Source of the DNA: Sedimentisphaerales bacterium
Lineage (GTDB): Bacteria > Planctomycetota > Phycisphaerae > Sedimentisphaerales > SG8-4
Direction: 5' to 3'
Length of the DNA: 10,375 bases
Assembly (NCBI GenBank): GCA_016928975.1
Contig: JAFGJR010000259.1
Coordinates: forward strand, 1 to 10,375
This document shows, in pieces, positions 1 to 7,459 of the stretch; within the stretch, counting starts at the first letter, position 1; every line of letters begins with the position of its first letter. The position numbers and the translations under genes are program-made. Under the pieces are notes generated by a model. The model worked only from the letters and a program-made list of their open reading frames with translations, was not told the DNA's origin and ran no database searches.

Positions 1-55
1 GGTGAAAGTGCGTGTCGCAGTAACGGGCAGTGGGCGAGATAGTACACTTCTTCAC
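1..55 (-). CDS. qatD: QatD, TatD-like DNase (N-terminal 18 codons only)
   Basis: This is the beginning of a gene cut off by the window edge. The GTG start at 55-53 overlaps the qatC stop codon (GTGA junction), and a GGAG lies 7 bases upstream inside the end of qatC. The 18 visible residues end in DTHFH, which matches the N-terminal metal-binding D-x-H-x-H motif of TatD-type metal-dependent DNases (amidohydrolase fold). QatD is the TatD-like nuclease of the QatABCD anti-phage system and follows qatC in known operons, so position and motif agree. The catalytic remainder lies outside the window, so I cannot say whether the gene is intact. The evidence is short but specific; without the qatC neighbour the call would be only TatD-like. 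Confidence 0.82.
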   Translation of the reverse strand, partial: MKKCTISPTARYCDTHFH

Positions 56-1377
56 AGCGACTCTCCGAACAGTCCTGCCAACTCCTGCATTCCCCTCCTG
101 TAGACGGACGCGTATTGCTGCACTTCCTCTGGCGGCAGTGGTCCGGTATCAAGCACGGCGAACACATCGCGCGGGGTGCCTTGCCGTCTCAGACGCTCGA
201 TGGCCATGCGCACAGCTCTACAATCGCGGGCCTTCGCGCCAGTCACAGATGCGGTGCTACTGGAAAGATCGTGAGTGTACTGAGCATCGAAAGCGGTCAA
301 TCCAGCCTGAACCACCGCCGCATGGCGAATCATGCACGGCAGGCAATACCCGCAATGCTGACCAGGGGTTTCTCCCTCCCATCTGCTTTGTTCAGGGTGT
401 GAACATGACATGCTAAGCGACATCGTCTTCCGCAAGAGATCCGACTCAGCTTCCGCTAGCATCTCCCCCTTGGTCTTGAACCGGTAAGGCAGCGCGATGT
501 CATGATTCAGGCCTATGAGTCGTACCACTTCATTCAGACAGGAGATGAAATGCGGATGGGTTGTCCTCGTACTGGCACTGCCGACCCTTGCCCCGGTTAA
601 TGGTACGTTGAGGCCGATCAGGCCGTTTTCTGGAACGATGACCGGGACGCACGCGCCATACGCATTGGCCACAGCTATGCCGAGCCCCAGGAACAAGAGG
701 GATCGGCTTCGCATTGTGTCTTCGCCGCATCCAGGCAGTTGCGGCGGAAGAACATGGAACGACAGCTGCCGCATATCTAGGCCGGGGGCCGCGCACAAGG
801 CGTTCATGACGTCATGCTGGAACTTCGAGGTCGAGCCTCCCCCGTAGTGGCCGACCAGGGCTATCCGTGACCCATCGCTAGCGCGCGCAATTGCTCCTGC
901 GAGGGAATCCAACCCTCCCGAACACAGCACAACCGCATCAACCTCGGATTGATCCTGAGCCTCGGCAAACGGAAGTTCATCGTCCTCCCCTTCGGCCAAT
1001 TCGCGGAAGGACAACGACCAGCAATCCCCGGTAAGGAACGATATACCACGCTCTAGAGTCTCCCGGGCATTCTCCCACGCGGCCGTATCAGCAACAGGTA
1101 GATGCAGGATGCATTCACGTGTCCACCTGTCTTGCGCCGTAGAGCGCGGGATCAGCATGTCTGCAGAATAGACAGACATGGCCAAACGCAGCAGGTCAAT
1201 CGCCCCTGCCTCTGGCGCACGGCCGCATGAGCGACGGATTCCATCCAGCACATGTTCGCGCATTGGATGCGGCGCTCCCGGGGACTGAAAGGGGACAAAC
1301 AGCGGGTTCACTTCAAATGGCCCTTGGGGCGCATAATCATCCGCCTCCCCGACGCGCGCGACTACATGCCATTTCAT
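52..1377 (-). CDS. qatC: QatC, QueC-like PP-loop enzyme of the Qat defence system
   Basis: A 441-residue protein, about twice the length of housekeeping QueC (7-cyano-7-deazaguanine synthase, preQ0 formation). Residues 1-145 form an extra N-terminal region with no motif I recognise. The QueC-like part starts with the PP-loop ATP-binding motif SGGLDS (153-158). It ends with four cysteines, C325, C342, C345 and C348, in the C-x16-C-x2-C-x2-C arrangement of the QueC zinc site. ATP-dependent adenylating chemistry therefore looks intact. The ATG at 1377-1375 overlaps the qatB stop (ATGA) and has a strong GGAGGT 6 bases upstream. The gene sits between qatB and qatD, the canonical QatABCD order, and no other queuosine genes are present, so a defence role is far more likely than tRNA modification. 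The exact product is not readable from sequence; modification of a partner protein is discussed in the findings. Confidence 0.93.
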   Translation of the reverse strand: MKWHVVARVGEADDYAPQGPFEVNPLFVPFQSPGAPHPMREHVLDGIRRSCGRAPEAGAIDLLRLAMSVYSADMLIPRSTAQDRWTRECILHLPVADTAAWENARETLERGISFLTGDCWSLSFRELAEGEDDELPFAEAQDQSEVDAVVLCSGGLDSLAGAIARASDGSRIALVGHYGGGSTSKFQHDVMNALCAAPGLDMRQLSFHVLPPQLPGCGEDTMRSRSLLFLGLGIAVANAYGACVPVIVPENGLIGLNVPLTGARVGSASTRTTHPHFISCLNEVVRLIGLNHDIALPYRFKTKGEMLAEAESDLLRKTMSLSMSCSHPEQSRWEGETPGQHCGYCLPCMIRHAAVVQAGLTAFDAQYTHDLSSSTASVTGAKARDCRAVRMAIERLRRQGTPRDVFAVLDTGPLPPEEVQQYASVYRRGMQELAGLFGESL

Positions 1378-2222
1378 TCGCTGACCTCCAGTATCCTATA
1401 TGCCTGCTCGTAAATGCCGGACATCGTTGCCTGGATATCAGGCGAAGACCAATCGCACTGCAGCAGATCAACATCCTCAAACGCTAACGCCACGCAATCC
1501 GTGACGTATTGCTTCATTTGATATTCGAGATCGATGGCCTTTGCTTCTGAAATAGCGCCCTTCTCAATGCTAAGCCCCAATTCAGCGAGCCAACGGTAGT
1601 AGATGTAGGCCGATACGCTGCTCTCTATGGTTGCGGCAACCGCTTCAGCATCGAGCCCTTCGAGCACGGCGGGGTCACCCCCAGCTTCGATGATCTGTTC
1701 ATACAGACCCGCGAACACATCATTCACCGCCCTGCGTGCACAAGCTGATTCCTGCGTATCTCCTGCAGGCGCAAGACGGTCCGCTATACCAGCCAACACG
1801 GTGGCGGCATCCTGGCCAACGAGCCGCGACAGACCCACACCTCGCAAGGCTGGCCCCAGTCCGCGACGCCCCACGTCAGCAAGGAAGCCGCCGATCCCGA
1901 TAGTCGCCGAACGGCCAGAAGTCGATGATCGCGCTGCCCGGGCTGCTCCACCATGACCACTGACATAGGAGCGGGCGGCAGCGCCAAGACTGCCCCGGCC
2001 ACCATCGCTCGCCCAACGTGTCAACTGTGTCTTCGCGTTTTGCCAGTTTCGAGGTGGCGGCGAAGCTGGTACTGGCGAGGCATCCGCGTCTTCCTCTGCG
2101 CCTTCTGGAGCATCCTCATCTGGAGGCTCACCATCTGGTCCAGGTCCTGCGGGGAGTTCAGCCCAATCAGGAAGCAGGCCGGGTCCATCGCCTGGTCCAC
2201 CATGTGAGGTTGATGTGCCCAT
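1374..2222 (-). CDS. qatB: QatB, Qat anti-phage system associated protein
   Basis: A 282-residue protein recognised as QatB from its N-terminus, MGTSTSHGGP, and its place between qatA and qatC. QatB is required in the Qat system but has no established enzymatic fold that I know of. After the glycine/serine-rich N-terminus (1-16) there is an acidic, proline-rich and probably disordered stretch (about 24-58). A glycine/arginine-rich segment (about 73-131) follows, then a mostly helical C-terminal region (about 138-282). I see no catalytic motif, signal peptide or membrane segment. The start at 2222 lies 5 bases after the qatA stop, and the ribosome site is only moderate (AAGGGAA about 10 bases upstream), consistent with translational coupling to qatA. 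The end overlaps the qatC ATG. Gly2 would be exposed after removal of Met1, which matters if QatC modifies QatB. Confidence 0.87.
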   Translation of the reverse strand: MGTSTSHGGPGDGPGLLPDWAELPAGPGPDGEPPDEDAPEGAEEDADASPVPASPPPRNWQNAKTQLTRWASDGGRGSLGAAARSYVSGHGGAARAARSSTSGRSATIGIGGFLADVGRRGLGPALRGVGLSRLVGQDAATVLAGIADRLAPAGDTQESACARRAVNDVFAGLYEQIIEAGGDPAVLEGLDAEAVAATIESSVSAYIYYRWLAELGLSIEKGAISEAKAIDLEYQMKQYVTDCVALAFEDVDLLQCDWSSPDIQATMSGIYEQAYRILEVSE

Positions 2223-2227
2223 CGTCT

Positions 2228-4144
2228 CTACGTTCCCTTCTTCCGAGGTGGATTTAGTGCGCTGGCCGCCGCCGCCTTTAGCTGGAGGTTAGCCGAGCTC
2301 CCCTTCCATCGGTCTAACAGGGCCTGCAGCGAACCTGCAAATGGGCCTCCCCGAGCAAGTCTGACCAAGACTGGCACAATCTGGAACGGAACAGCCGGCT
2401 CGGGGGTCCTGTCGAGAACCTGAAACAGCTGACCCAAGAGTTCAGGCCTGGCCTCCGACAGGCGCACGAGGGCGTTAAAGGCGGAGTTTGGCAATGACGG
2501 GTTCTCTTCACGCCTGGCTCTGGCCGCAAGTTCCTCAAAAATCGCTGCCGCATCCCCAGTGCTGAGTTGCTTCACGTCTGACAGACCATTGCTTCGCACC
2601 GCTTCACTTCCGCTTACCAGTTTCCGGAGACAGTCCTGCGCTGGAGCGGAGAGTCGCACCACGACTGCCCCTGTAGTGCTCAGTGTATCCCTGGAGAAGT
2701 AGAAGTATGGCCGTAGGTCAACGTTCGCCAGACCTGGCTCGATCTGCAGCCACTCCTGAATAAACGAGTCTTCCAGCCACGCTGCCACCTGTGGGGCCAG
2801 GCGCGGCTGGCTCTCACCCTCGGACGCTTCCTCAGATTCATCGTCCGCCTCAGGCTCCGCAGATGGTTTCGAAGCATCTTCGAGGCGTGCAAGCTCGTGA
2901 GGTGTGCCTTGTTGTCCTGCCTGAAGCTCTGCGAGAGTCCTGAATGATTCAGGACGGAAGTACTCCAACAACATCAGCTTCGCAAGCACCTGTGCCCGCA
3001 ACGGCAACTCTCTCGCTCGGGCCATGCACATTCTCATGACCAAGGTGTTTAGGAATCGCTTGCACTGCCGAGGGTTGCCGTTCAGGCCCATCGCCAGCAG
3101 TCGGCCTAGCCTATTCGCAATCGTCAGCCCCTCTTCAAGTTCGGGGGAGACATCTCCAACCAAGGCTTCCGCAGCTGCCCGATCGAAGGACTGGCCCTCC
3201 AAGATCCTCTTGGTGTCCTGCACCCACCCCTGAGCGTCAGCGATCTTGTCCGTGCATGCCTCCACGAAGAGCAGGCTGATATAGCTCTCCATCTCAGCAG
3301 CGCTGAGTTGCGGTATTCGAACCGGGAATTGGACGAGCTTCTCCAAATAGTCTCGCCCAACTTCCGCGCGATCACCAGGCAGTTCAGGAAAGCGGGCCCG
3401 GACGGCGTACTTCACGAGCCGCTCATCTGCAGCGATGACGTATGCCGTGTTGTCTGTGAACAGGAACAGCTTGATGGCTTCTAACGTTTCTATGATCGTG
3501 TCCGGAAGACAGCGATCAAGATCGTCGATGATGACGACGACGCGACTGAGAGATGTCTCCTGTAGGAGCGAGGAGAACTCAGACCGGAAGCTGCGAACAT
3601 TCTGGAAGGGAAGTGATGGCGATCCGGATGCCTCAGCGCCGTCATCCTTCAGCAGGTTCTGGCCTTCGGCATTTGCTACCACTTTGGATGCGTCAGCCGC
3701 GAGCAGCACTCCGGCAGCAGGTGGTCCGCCCAAAGCCAGGGCCGTGCCGTACTTCGCAACCGTTCCCGCCACTCGGAACCAGTTGATGCGCCGGAAGAGG
3801 CTGGACACCAAGGACTTCGCCTTCTCTGTGAGCTCAACGCGCCCTTGCACTCCCTCGACTATAGCTTCCATCAAGGCTGCTTTTGCATCGTCGTAGCCTT
3901 CAAATAGCCACCCGTTAAACCTCAGAACAAGCGTACCTTCAGCAGAACTGAGTCTGCTCTCCACCATGTTGAGCAAGGTGCTCTTGCCGCTGCCCCAGTC
4001 ACCAAACACACCGATTGTGGCCGGAAGAAGGCGACCCGGGGCCATGCACGACACTATGGCATCTGCAAAGTGGGAAAACCCGAGCAGATCAGCATCGGCC
4101 TCATGATCAGGCCAGAGCGTCATGTCTATCGACGGTTCCGTCAT
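2228..4144 (-). CDS. qatA: QatA, KAP-family P-loop NTPase
   Basis: A 638-residue KAP-family NTPase, the first gene of the QatABCD anti-phage operon. Walker A is GDWGSGKST (48-56) and Walker B is VVVIIDDLDRC (202-212). The GNPRQCKRFLN segment (357-367) matches the conserved helical region late in KAP domains. Between the Walker motifs lies a hydrophobic alanine/glycine-rich stretch (about 125-158); many KAP proteins carry membrane segments at this place, but this one is weak and membrane insertion is uncertain. Residues 422-445 form an acidic, likely flexible linker before a C-terminal helical domain of about 190 residues. The start chosen is ATG at 4144-4142, with GGAG 7 bases upstream. An in-frame TTG at 4171 would add 9 residues but lacks comparable support. 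Role (established for the family): ATPase component needed for Qat defence; the trigger is not readable here. Confidence 0.92.
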   Translation of the reverse strand: MTEPSIDMTLWPDHEADADLLGFSHFADAIVSCMAPGRLLPATIGVFGDWGSGKSTLLNMVESRLSSAEGTLVLRFNGWLFEGYDDAKAALMEAIVEGVQGRVELTEKAKSLVSSLFRRINWFRVAGTVAKYGTALALGGPPAAGVLLAADASKVVANAEGQNLLKDDGAEASGSPSLPFQNVRSFRSEFSSLLQETSLSRVVVIIDDLDRCLPDTIIETLEAIKLFLFTDNTAYVIAADERLVKYAVRARFPELPGDRAEVGRDYLEKLVQFPVRIPQLSAAEMESYISLLFVEACTDKIADAQGWVQDTKRILEGQSFDRAAAEALVGDVSPELEEGLTIANRLGRLLAMGLNGNPRQCKRFLNTLVMRMCMARARELPLRAQVLAKLMLLEYFRPESFRTLAELQAGQQGTPHELARLEDASKPSAEPEADDESEEASEGESQPRLAPQVAAWLEDSFIQEWLQIEPGLANVDLRPYFYFSRDTLSTTGAVVVRLSAPAQDCLRKLVSGSEAVRSNGLSDVKQLSTGDAAAIFEELAARARREENPSLPNSAFNALVRLSEARPELLGQLFQVLDRTPEPAVPFQIVPVLVRLARGGPFAGSLQALLDRWKGSSANLQLKAAAASALNPPRKKGT

Positions 4145-4211
4145 GGCTTCTCTCCATGTGACGCGATCCAAACGCGGACATTTCCGTCGCGCGCTCAGCC
4201 ACGTATCTGCA
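4145..4211 (-). other. 67-base junction between the DUF499 gene and qatA
   Basis: This is the longest gap between genes in the window and separates the DUF499/DUF1156 module from the Qat module. It holds the qatA ribosome binding site (GGAG, 7 bases before the ATG). A short inverted repeat, CGGA/TCCG with a 4-base loop (4175-4178 and 4183-4186), can be extended by about two pairs across a bulged A, but no T-run follows, so it is a poor intrinsic terminator. I see no convincing -35/-10 pair. The simplest reading is that qatA is transcribed, at least partly, by read-through from the upstream module. A promoter inside the end of the DUF499 gene cannot be excluded. Confidence 0.55.
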
Positions 4212-6980
4212 TCAGCCGGTCTCTATGTCCGCGTCAATTCCGCGTTGGCTAAGTGACTCGCGGATAACGAGTTCGATCGTATTCTCACGAATGGCCGACT
4301 CGCCCTTGGCCAGGATGTTCACGTCGCAGATGATGTCGGCACCTTCCTTGGCCAGCGGGTCGATGACCTCGGTGTAGATATCCTGCCAGTTCTCCCAAGG
4401 AACTCGCATCTGGATGCGAACCCGGTCGAGTCGGCGCTCGCCCGCGACGATCTTGACGCCGCCACCTGAACCAGCTGCGGGAGGTCCCCCTGCGCCGGGT
4501 GCCGCCGTGCCGCCAGAGGCCGTCGTACCCGTACCTGGCGTGGCTGCGCCAGCGGTTGTGGGTTCGGGCAGAAGAGCCTTGGCCGCATCAGGCCTTACCA
4601 GCCATGCGGAGTCGATGTTCTCGACCGTGACGCCCGGTTCGCGGAAGCGGATGGTATCGAATTGCTTGGACTGCCCATCCCCCAGGGCATAGGCGAACAA
4701 GCCACGCTCCACACCACGGGCGACGGCGTCCAGCAGGACATCCGGCCCCATTAAGGCCGGCAGGTGGGTCAGCGTGGTGAAGTAACCCGCTAGCGTTGGA
4801 ACGTGCAATACATCCTGATCTTCCGGCCATAGCTGCCAGCGAGGCCCGATCAGAAGCGAGGGGTCGAGCTTGGCGAGCAACTGGTCATTGGCCTGAAGCG
4901 TCTCGATCACCTTCTTGCTCAAGAGCTGCTCGGCTCCTAGCGTGGCAATGCCCATGTCGATTGCGCGGAGATCCTTGTTCGCCACTGGAACGACAATGTG
5001 CCTGTATGCTGCCGACAACGCACCTGGCAGTCGGGCCTCCGCCTCCTTCAGTCTGCTGGCGAGATCCTTCTTCTGCTCGTCGGTGAGCTTCCGCTTCGTA
5101 CTGGCATCCTCGTCGATGTTCTTCAGCGCCAGAAGCCGTCGGCCTGCATCCAGCACGTCAGTGGCACGCTGCTGGTCTGGGGCCAGGAAGATCAAGGCGT
5201 TGGCGTGCTTGCGGTAACCATGGCCGTGGTGCTTCACGATTCGGCCGATGAACTTGCCGGTATCCTCGGGAATCTCGTCCTCGGCGATCACCTGATGCAG
5301 GTCGAGCATCACCAGCCCCAACTGAGGCTGGTCAGCCACATCGCGATCTTCCTGGGGGTATCGAAACACGCGAATCGCCTGGTCCCCGACCATGTTGTTC
5401 AACACTCCTTTACAGAAGTCTCGAACCCTGTCCGGCTCACTCCGGACCATCTCCTCGCGGTCGACCAGGATGCGGTTCAAGTTCGCCTGGGCGTCGAAGT
5501 AGAACAGGCCGCTGTCATGGTACAGATGCCAAAGGCGCTTGGTCAGACGGTCCGCCGCGTCGCTCATGAAGGGCGGCGGCATATCCGGGTTCAATACAGA
5601 CACCCGCAGTTGCGGCAGCGTCGCACCGCGTTGTGCTCCGCCTCCGAACGAGTACATGAAGATCGCCTTCGCCAGCTTCTCCGACACCGACTCCTTGGCA
5701 TATTCACTGCCAAGTTGTCGGTCGATCTCGGGGGCCTTGGCGTCCTTGCCTGCAATGTCGGTGTCGATGACGCCGTGGAACTGGTTGCCGATGAACTTGA
5801 TCAGCTCCGGCCGGACTTCGACGGAGCCAAGGTCAACGTCGCCGCTCTGGATGACATAACCATTGTCCTTCGCCCGATAGAGCTGGCTGATTACGAACGC
5901 CAGCAACCGCAGCACGCCACGTGTCCGTTCGAACTCCGGGATGGACCCCCAGCGTTCATACAAGGCCGAGATCAACTCCGGGTGAAATGGGTACGCCGCC
6001 AGCATCCTGTCGCGGTAGCCCGGCTCCCGCACGGCGGCAGGCACATCGTCGCCGAGTTTCTGATACATTGCCCAGTACGCCTCGACGGATGCCCGGCGCT
6101 GCTGCTCATCGCCCAGGCTCTCGAACAGGCGTCGGCGGATCACCTCGTAGATTTCCTGCCCCTCAACCGGCGTCTTGACCGTCTCGATGCGACCCATGAC
6201 CTTCTCAAGCGAGGCATAGGCACGCTCGGCGTTTTCCCCCATGAACTCCGCGATCTGGCTGGTCAGCGTCACCACCAGCATCGCGTGCGGGCAGTTTGAA
6301 ATTGCCTCAGTCAACTGCTGCAGGAAGGTCAGTGTGGTGCCACGCAGTGACTCGTCGCCCACCTTCACCGCGCTGGCGTTCAGCAGATACGTCAGCGTCT
6401 CGTCAATGAGGATCACGCAAGGCCCGGCCGTTTCCAGCAGCTTGCCCAGCAGGTTTGTTCCAGGCGCAGTCTTGATCTCGTCATCCTTGGCGACCATCTG
6501 GTACAGCCGGTCGCCGCCCAGTTGAAAGGCCATCTCGCCCCAGAGGGTGCGGTCGTGATTGACGTTCAATGCCGTACCGACCAGGGCCGCCACGGATGCC
6601 TTGGGCACCTCCTTCAGGTTGGCCGAGTCCAGCAGTGCCTTCACGGAGTCCACTCGCGCCGATTCCTTCGGCGACTTGATCATGTGGTACATCGACAGGA
6701 GCGTGTGTGTCTTGCCGCCCCCGAACGGTGTCTGCAACTGGATCACCGGTTCGGTCTTGGCCTTGCCGCCCAGTCGCTCCAGCATGTCCTTGAGCAAGCG
6801 GCTCAGCCCGCCCGTCATGTAGGTCTTGCTGAAGAAGGTCTGGGCGTCGCGGTAGTCCACGGCCCCCTGGCCGGCCAGCACGTGCCCCAGGTTCGCCGCG
6901 AACACCGAGGCGTCGAACCGTCCCTGTCGAATGTCCTCGTGCGGCGTTACCACCGTCCGCCATGGCCGAATCGTACTCAT
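4212..6980 (-). CDS. DUF499/COG1483-type AAA+ ATPase of a modification-linked defence locus
   Basis: A 922-residue P-loop ATPase of the DUF499 type. The N-terminus (MSTIRPWRTVVTPHEDIRQG) is family-like. Walker A is TPFGGGKTHT (84-93), with the GGGKT form common in this family, and Walker B is VILIDE (189-194). A further beta-strand, MLVVTLTSQ (234-242), fits the sensor-1 position. The middle 600 residues look like the long alpha-helical body of the family. Residues about 803-842 form a Gly/Ala/Pro/Thr-rich flexible linker to a C-terminal domain of about 80 residues (843-922). DUF499 proteins co-occur with DUF1156 methyltransferases in predicted defence islands, and this pairing is seen here. 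The ATG overlaps the stop of the preceding gene (ATGA), with AGGAAGG 5 bases upstream. Likely role, inferred: energy-dependent motor or regulator coupling DNA recognition to effector action. Distant similarity to BREX ATPases (PglY/BrxC) is possible, but no other BREX gene is in the window. Confidence 0.85.
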   Translation of the reverse strand: MSTIRPWRTVVTPHEDIRQGRFDASVFAANLGHVLAGQGAVDYRDAQTFFSKTYMTGGLSRLLKDMLERLGGKAKTEPVIQLQTPFGGGKTHTLLSMYHMIKSPKESARVDSVKALLDSANLKEVPKASVAALVGTALNVNHDRTLWGEMAFQLGGDRLYQMVAKDDEIKTAPGTNLLGKLLETAGPCVILIDETLTYLLNASAVKVGDESLRGTTLTFLQQLTEAISNCPHAMLVVTLTSQIAEFMGENAERAYASLEKVMGRIETVKTPVEGQEIYEVIRRRLFESLGDEQQRRASVEAYWAMYQKLGDDVPAAVREPGYRDRMLAAYPFHPELISALYERWGSIPEFERTRGVLRLLAFVISQLYRAKDNGYVIQSGDVDLGSVEVRPELIKFIGNQFHGVIDTDIAGKDAKAPEIDRQLGSEYAKESVSEKLAKAIFMYSFGGGAQRGATLPQLRVSVLNPDMPPPFMSDAADRLTKRLWHLYHDSGLFYFDAQANLNRILVDREEMVRSEPDRVRDFCKGVLNNMVGDQAIRVFRYPQEDRDVADQPQLGLVMLDLHQVIAEDEIPEDTGKFIGRIVKHHGHGYRKHANALIFLAPDQQRATDVLDAGRRLLALKNIDEDASTKRKLTDEQKKDLASRLKEAEARLPGALSAAYRHIVVPVANKDLRAIDMGIATLGAEQLLSKKVIETLQANDQLLAKLDPSLLIGPRWQLWPEDQDVLHVPTLAGYFTTLTHLPALMGPDVLLDAVARGVERGLFAYALGDGQSKQFDTIRFREPGVTVENIDSAWLVRPDAAKALLPEPTTAGAATPGTGTTASGGTAAPGAGGPPAAGSGGGVKIVAGERRLDRVRIQMRVPWENWQDIYTEVIDPLAKEGADIICDVNILAKGESAIRENTIELVIRESLSQRGIDADIETG
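4455..4574 (-). other. Low-complexity Gly/Pro/Ala/Thr linker within the DUF499 protein
   Basis: This stretch codes for residues about 803-842 of the ATPase and is made almost only of Gly, Pro, Ala, Thr and Ser. It separates the ATPase body from an 80-residue C-terminal domain that contains alternating charged and hydrophobic segments. It reads as an interdomain tether. The encoding DNA is very GC-rich and not a clean tandem repeat. Confidence 0.7.
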
Positions 6981-7459
6981 GACTGCCTTCCTGTCAGATA
7001 GTGTCTTGCCATTGCTGGCCCAGCCGCCGATTTCAGCAACCGAACCGTCTCGTCCTTTAGCTTGCGTGGCCCTTGGAGATACGCCCCAATCGCCTTCGCC
7101 CGATCCCGCCCGGCGGGACGAACGATGTGGTCCACCAGGACCGGATCGTCAAACAGCATCGACGCCGACTGATCAGCCACCACGCGGTAGCGATAGTCCG
7201 CCTGCGGGTACGCCTGATCGTTGCCCGGATTGGCGACCACCCGCTGTACCTGCCATACGCCAACCAGAAAGCCCGCCTGGGGCGCATCCTCGCACGCGCC
7301 AGCCAGGTTCTTCCCGCACGTCACCAGCCAGAGCCGATCTCCTGCCGTCAGGTCCTCGAACAGACGCGCGTTGGAGTGCCAATACAGCGCATGCTCACCA
7401 GCGAACTGGCGCACCCAGTTCTGCCGATAGTCTCGCCAATAGATCAGCACGTCCGTCAC
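6977..7459 (-). CDS. Small protein with possible EVE/PUA-like fold
   Basis: A 160-residue protein I do not recognise with certainty. It opens with MTDVLIYWRDYRQNW and then has WHSNARLFEDLTAGDRLWLV (27-46) and GFLVGVWQV (63-71). The order of an aromatic-rich first strand, a 'GDxLWLV' strand and a 'GxxVGVWxV' strand resembles EVE/PUA-like domains, which bind modified bases in DNA or RNA and are often found in restriction loci. That fold is an inference from pattern, not a proven match. The GTG at 7459-7457 overlaps the stop of the upstream nuclease gene (GTGA) and has GGAG 5 bases upstream. An in-frame GTG at 7516 would add 19 residues from inside the nuclease gene and is less likely. The stop overlaps the DUF499 ATG, so the protein is probably made in step with both neighbours. 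It does not resemble the DUF3780 protein often found in DUF499 loci, as far as I recall that family. Confidence 0.8.
   Translation of the reverse strand: MTDVLIYWRDYRQNWVRQFAGEHALYWHSNARLFEDLTAGDRLWLVTCGKNLAGACEDAPQAGFLVGVWQVQRVVANPGNDQAYPQADYRYRVVADQSASMLFDDPVLVDHIVRPAGRDRAKAIGAYLQGPRKLKDETVRLLKSAAGPAMARHYLTGRQS

Noticed and set aside
52..1377. Housekeeping QueC for queuosine biosynthesis
   Set aside because: The protein is about twice the usual QueC length, is coupled to qatB and qatD, and has no queD, queE or queF neighbours.
4145..4171. Upstream extension of qatA from a TTG codon at 4171
   Set aside because: The ATG at 4144 has a well-placed GGAG and starts right before family-like sequence; the 9 extra residues add nothing recognisable.
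4175..4186. Inverted repeat after the DUF499 gene as an intrinsic terminator
   Set aside because: The stem is only 4 pairs (about 6 with a bulge) and is not followed by a T-run.
4998..6299. Long open frame on the plus strand (433 codons)
   Set aside because: It is fully opposite the DUF499 ATPase, has no recognisable motif and no good ribosome site, and is best explained as a by-product of GC-rich codon usage.
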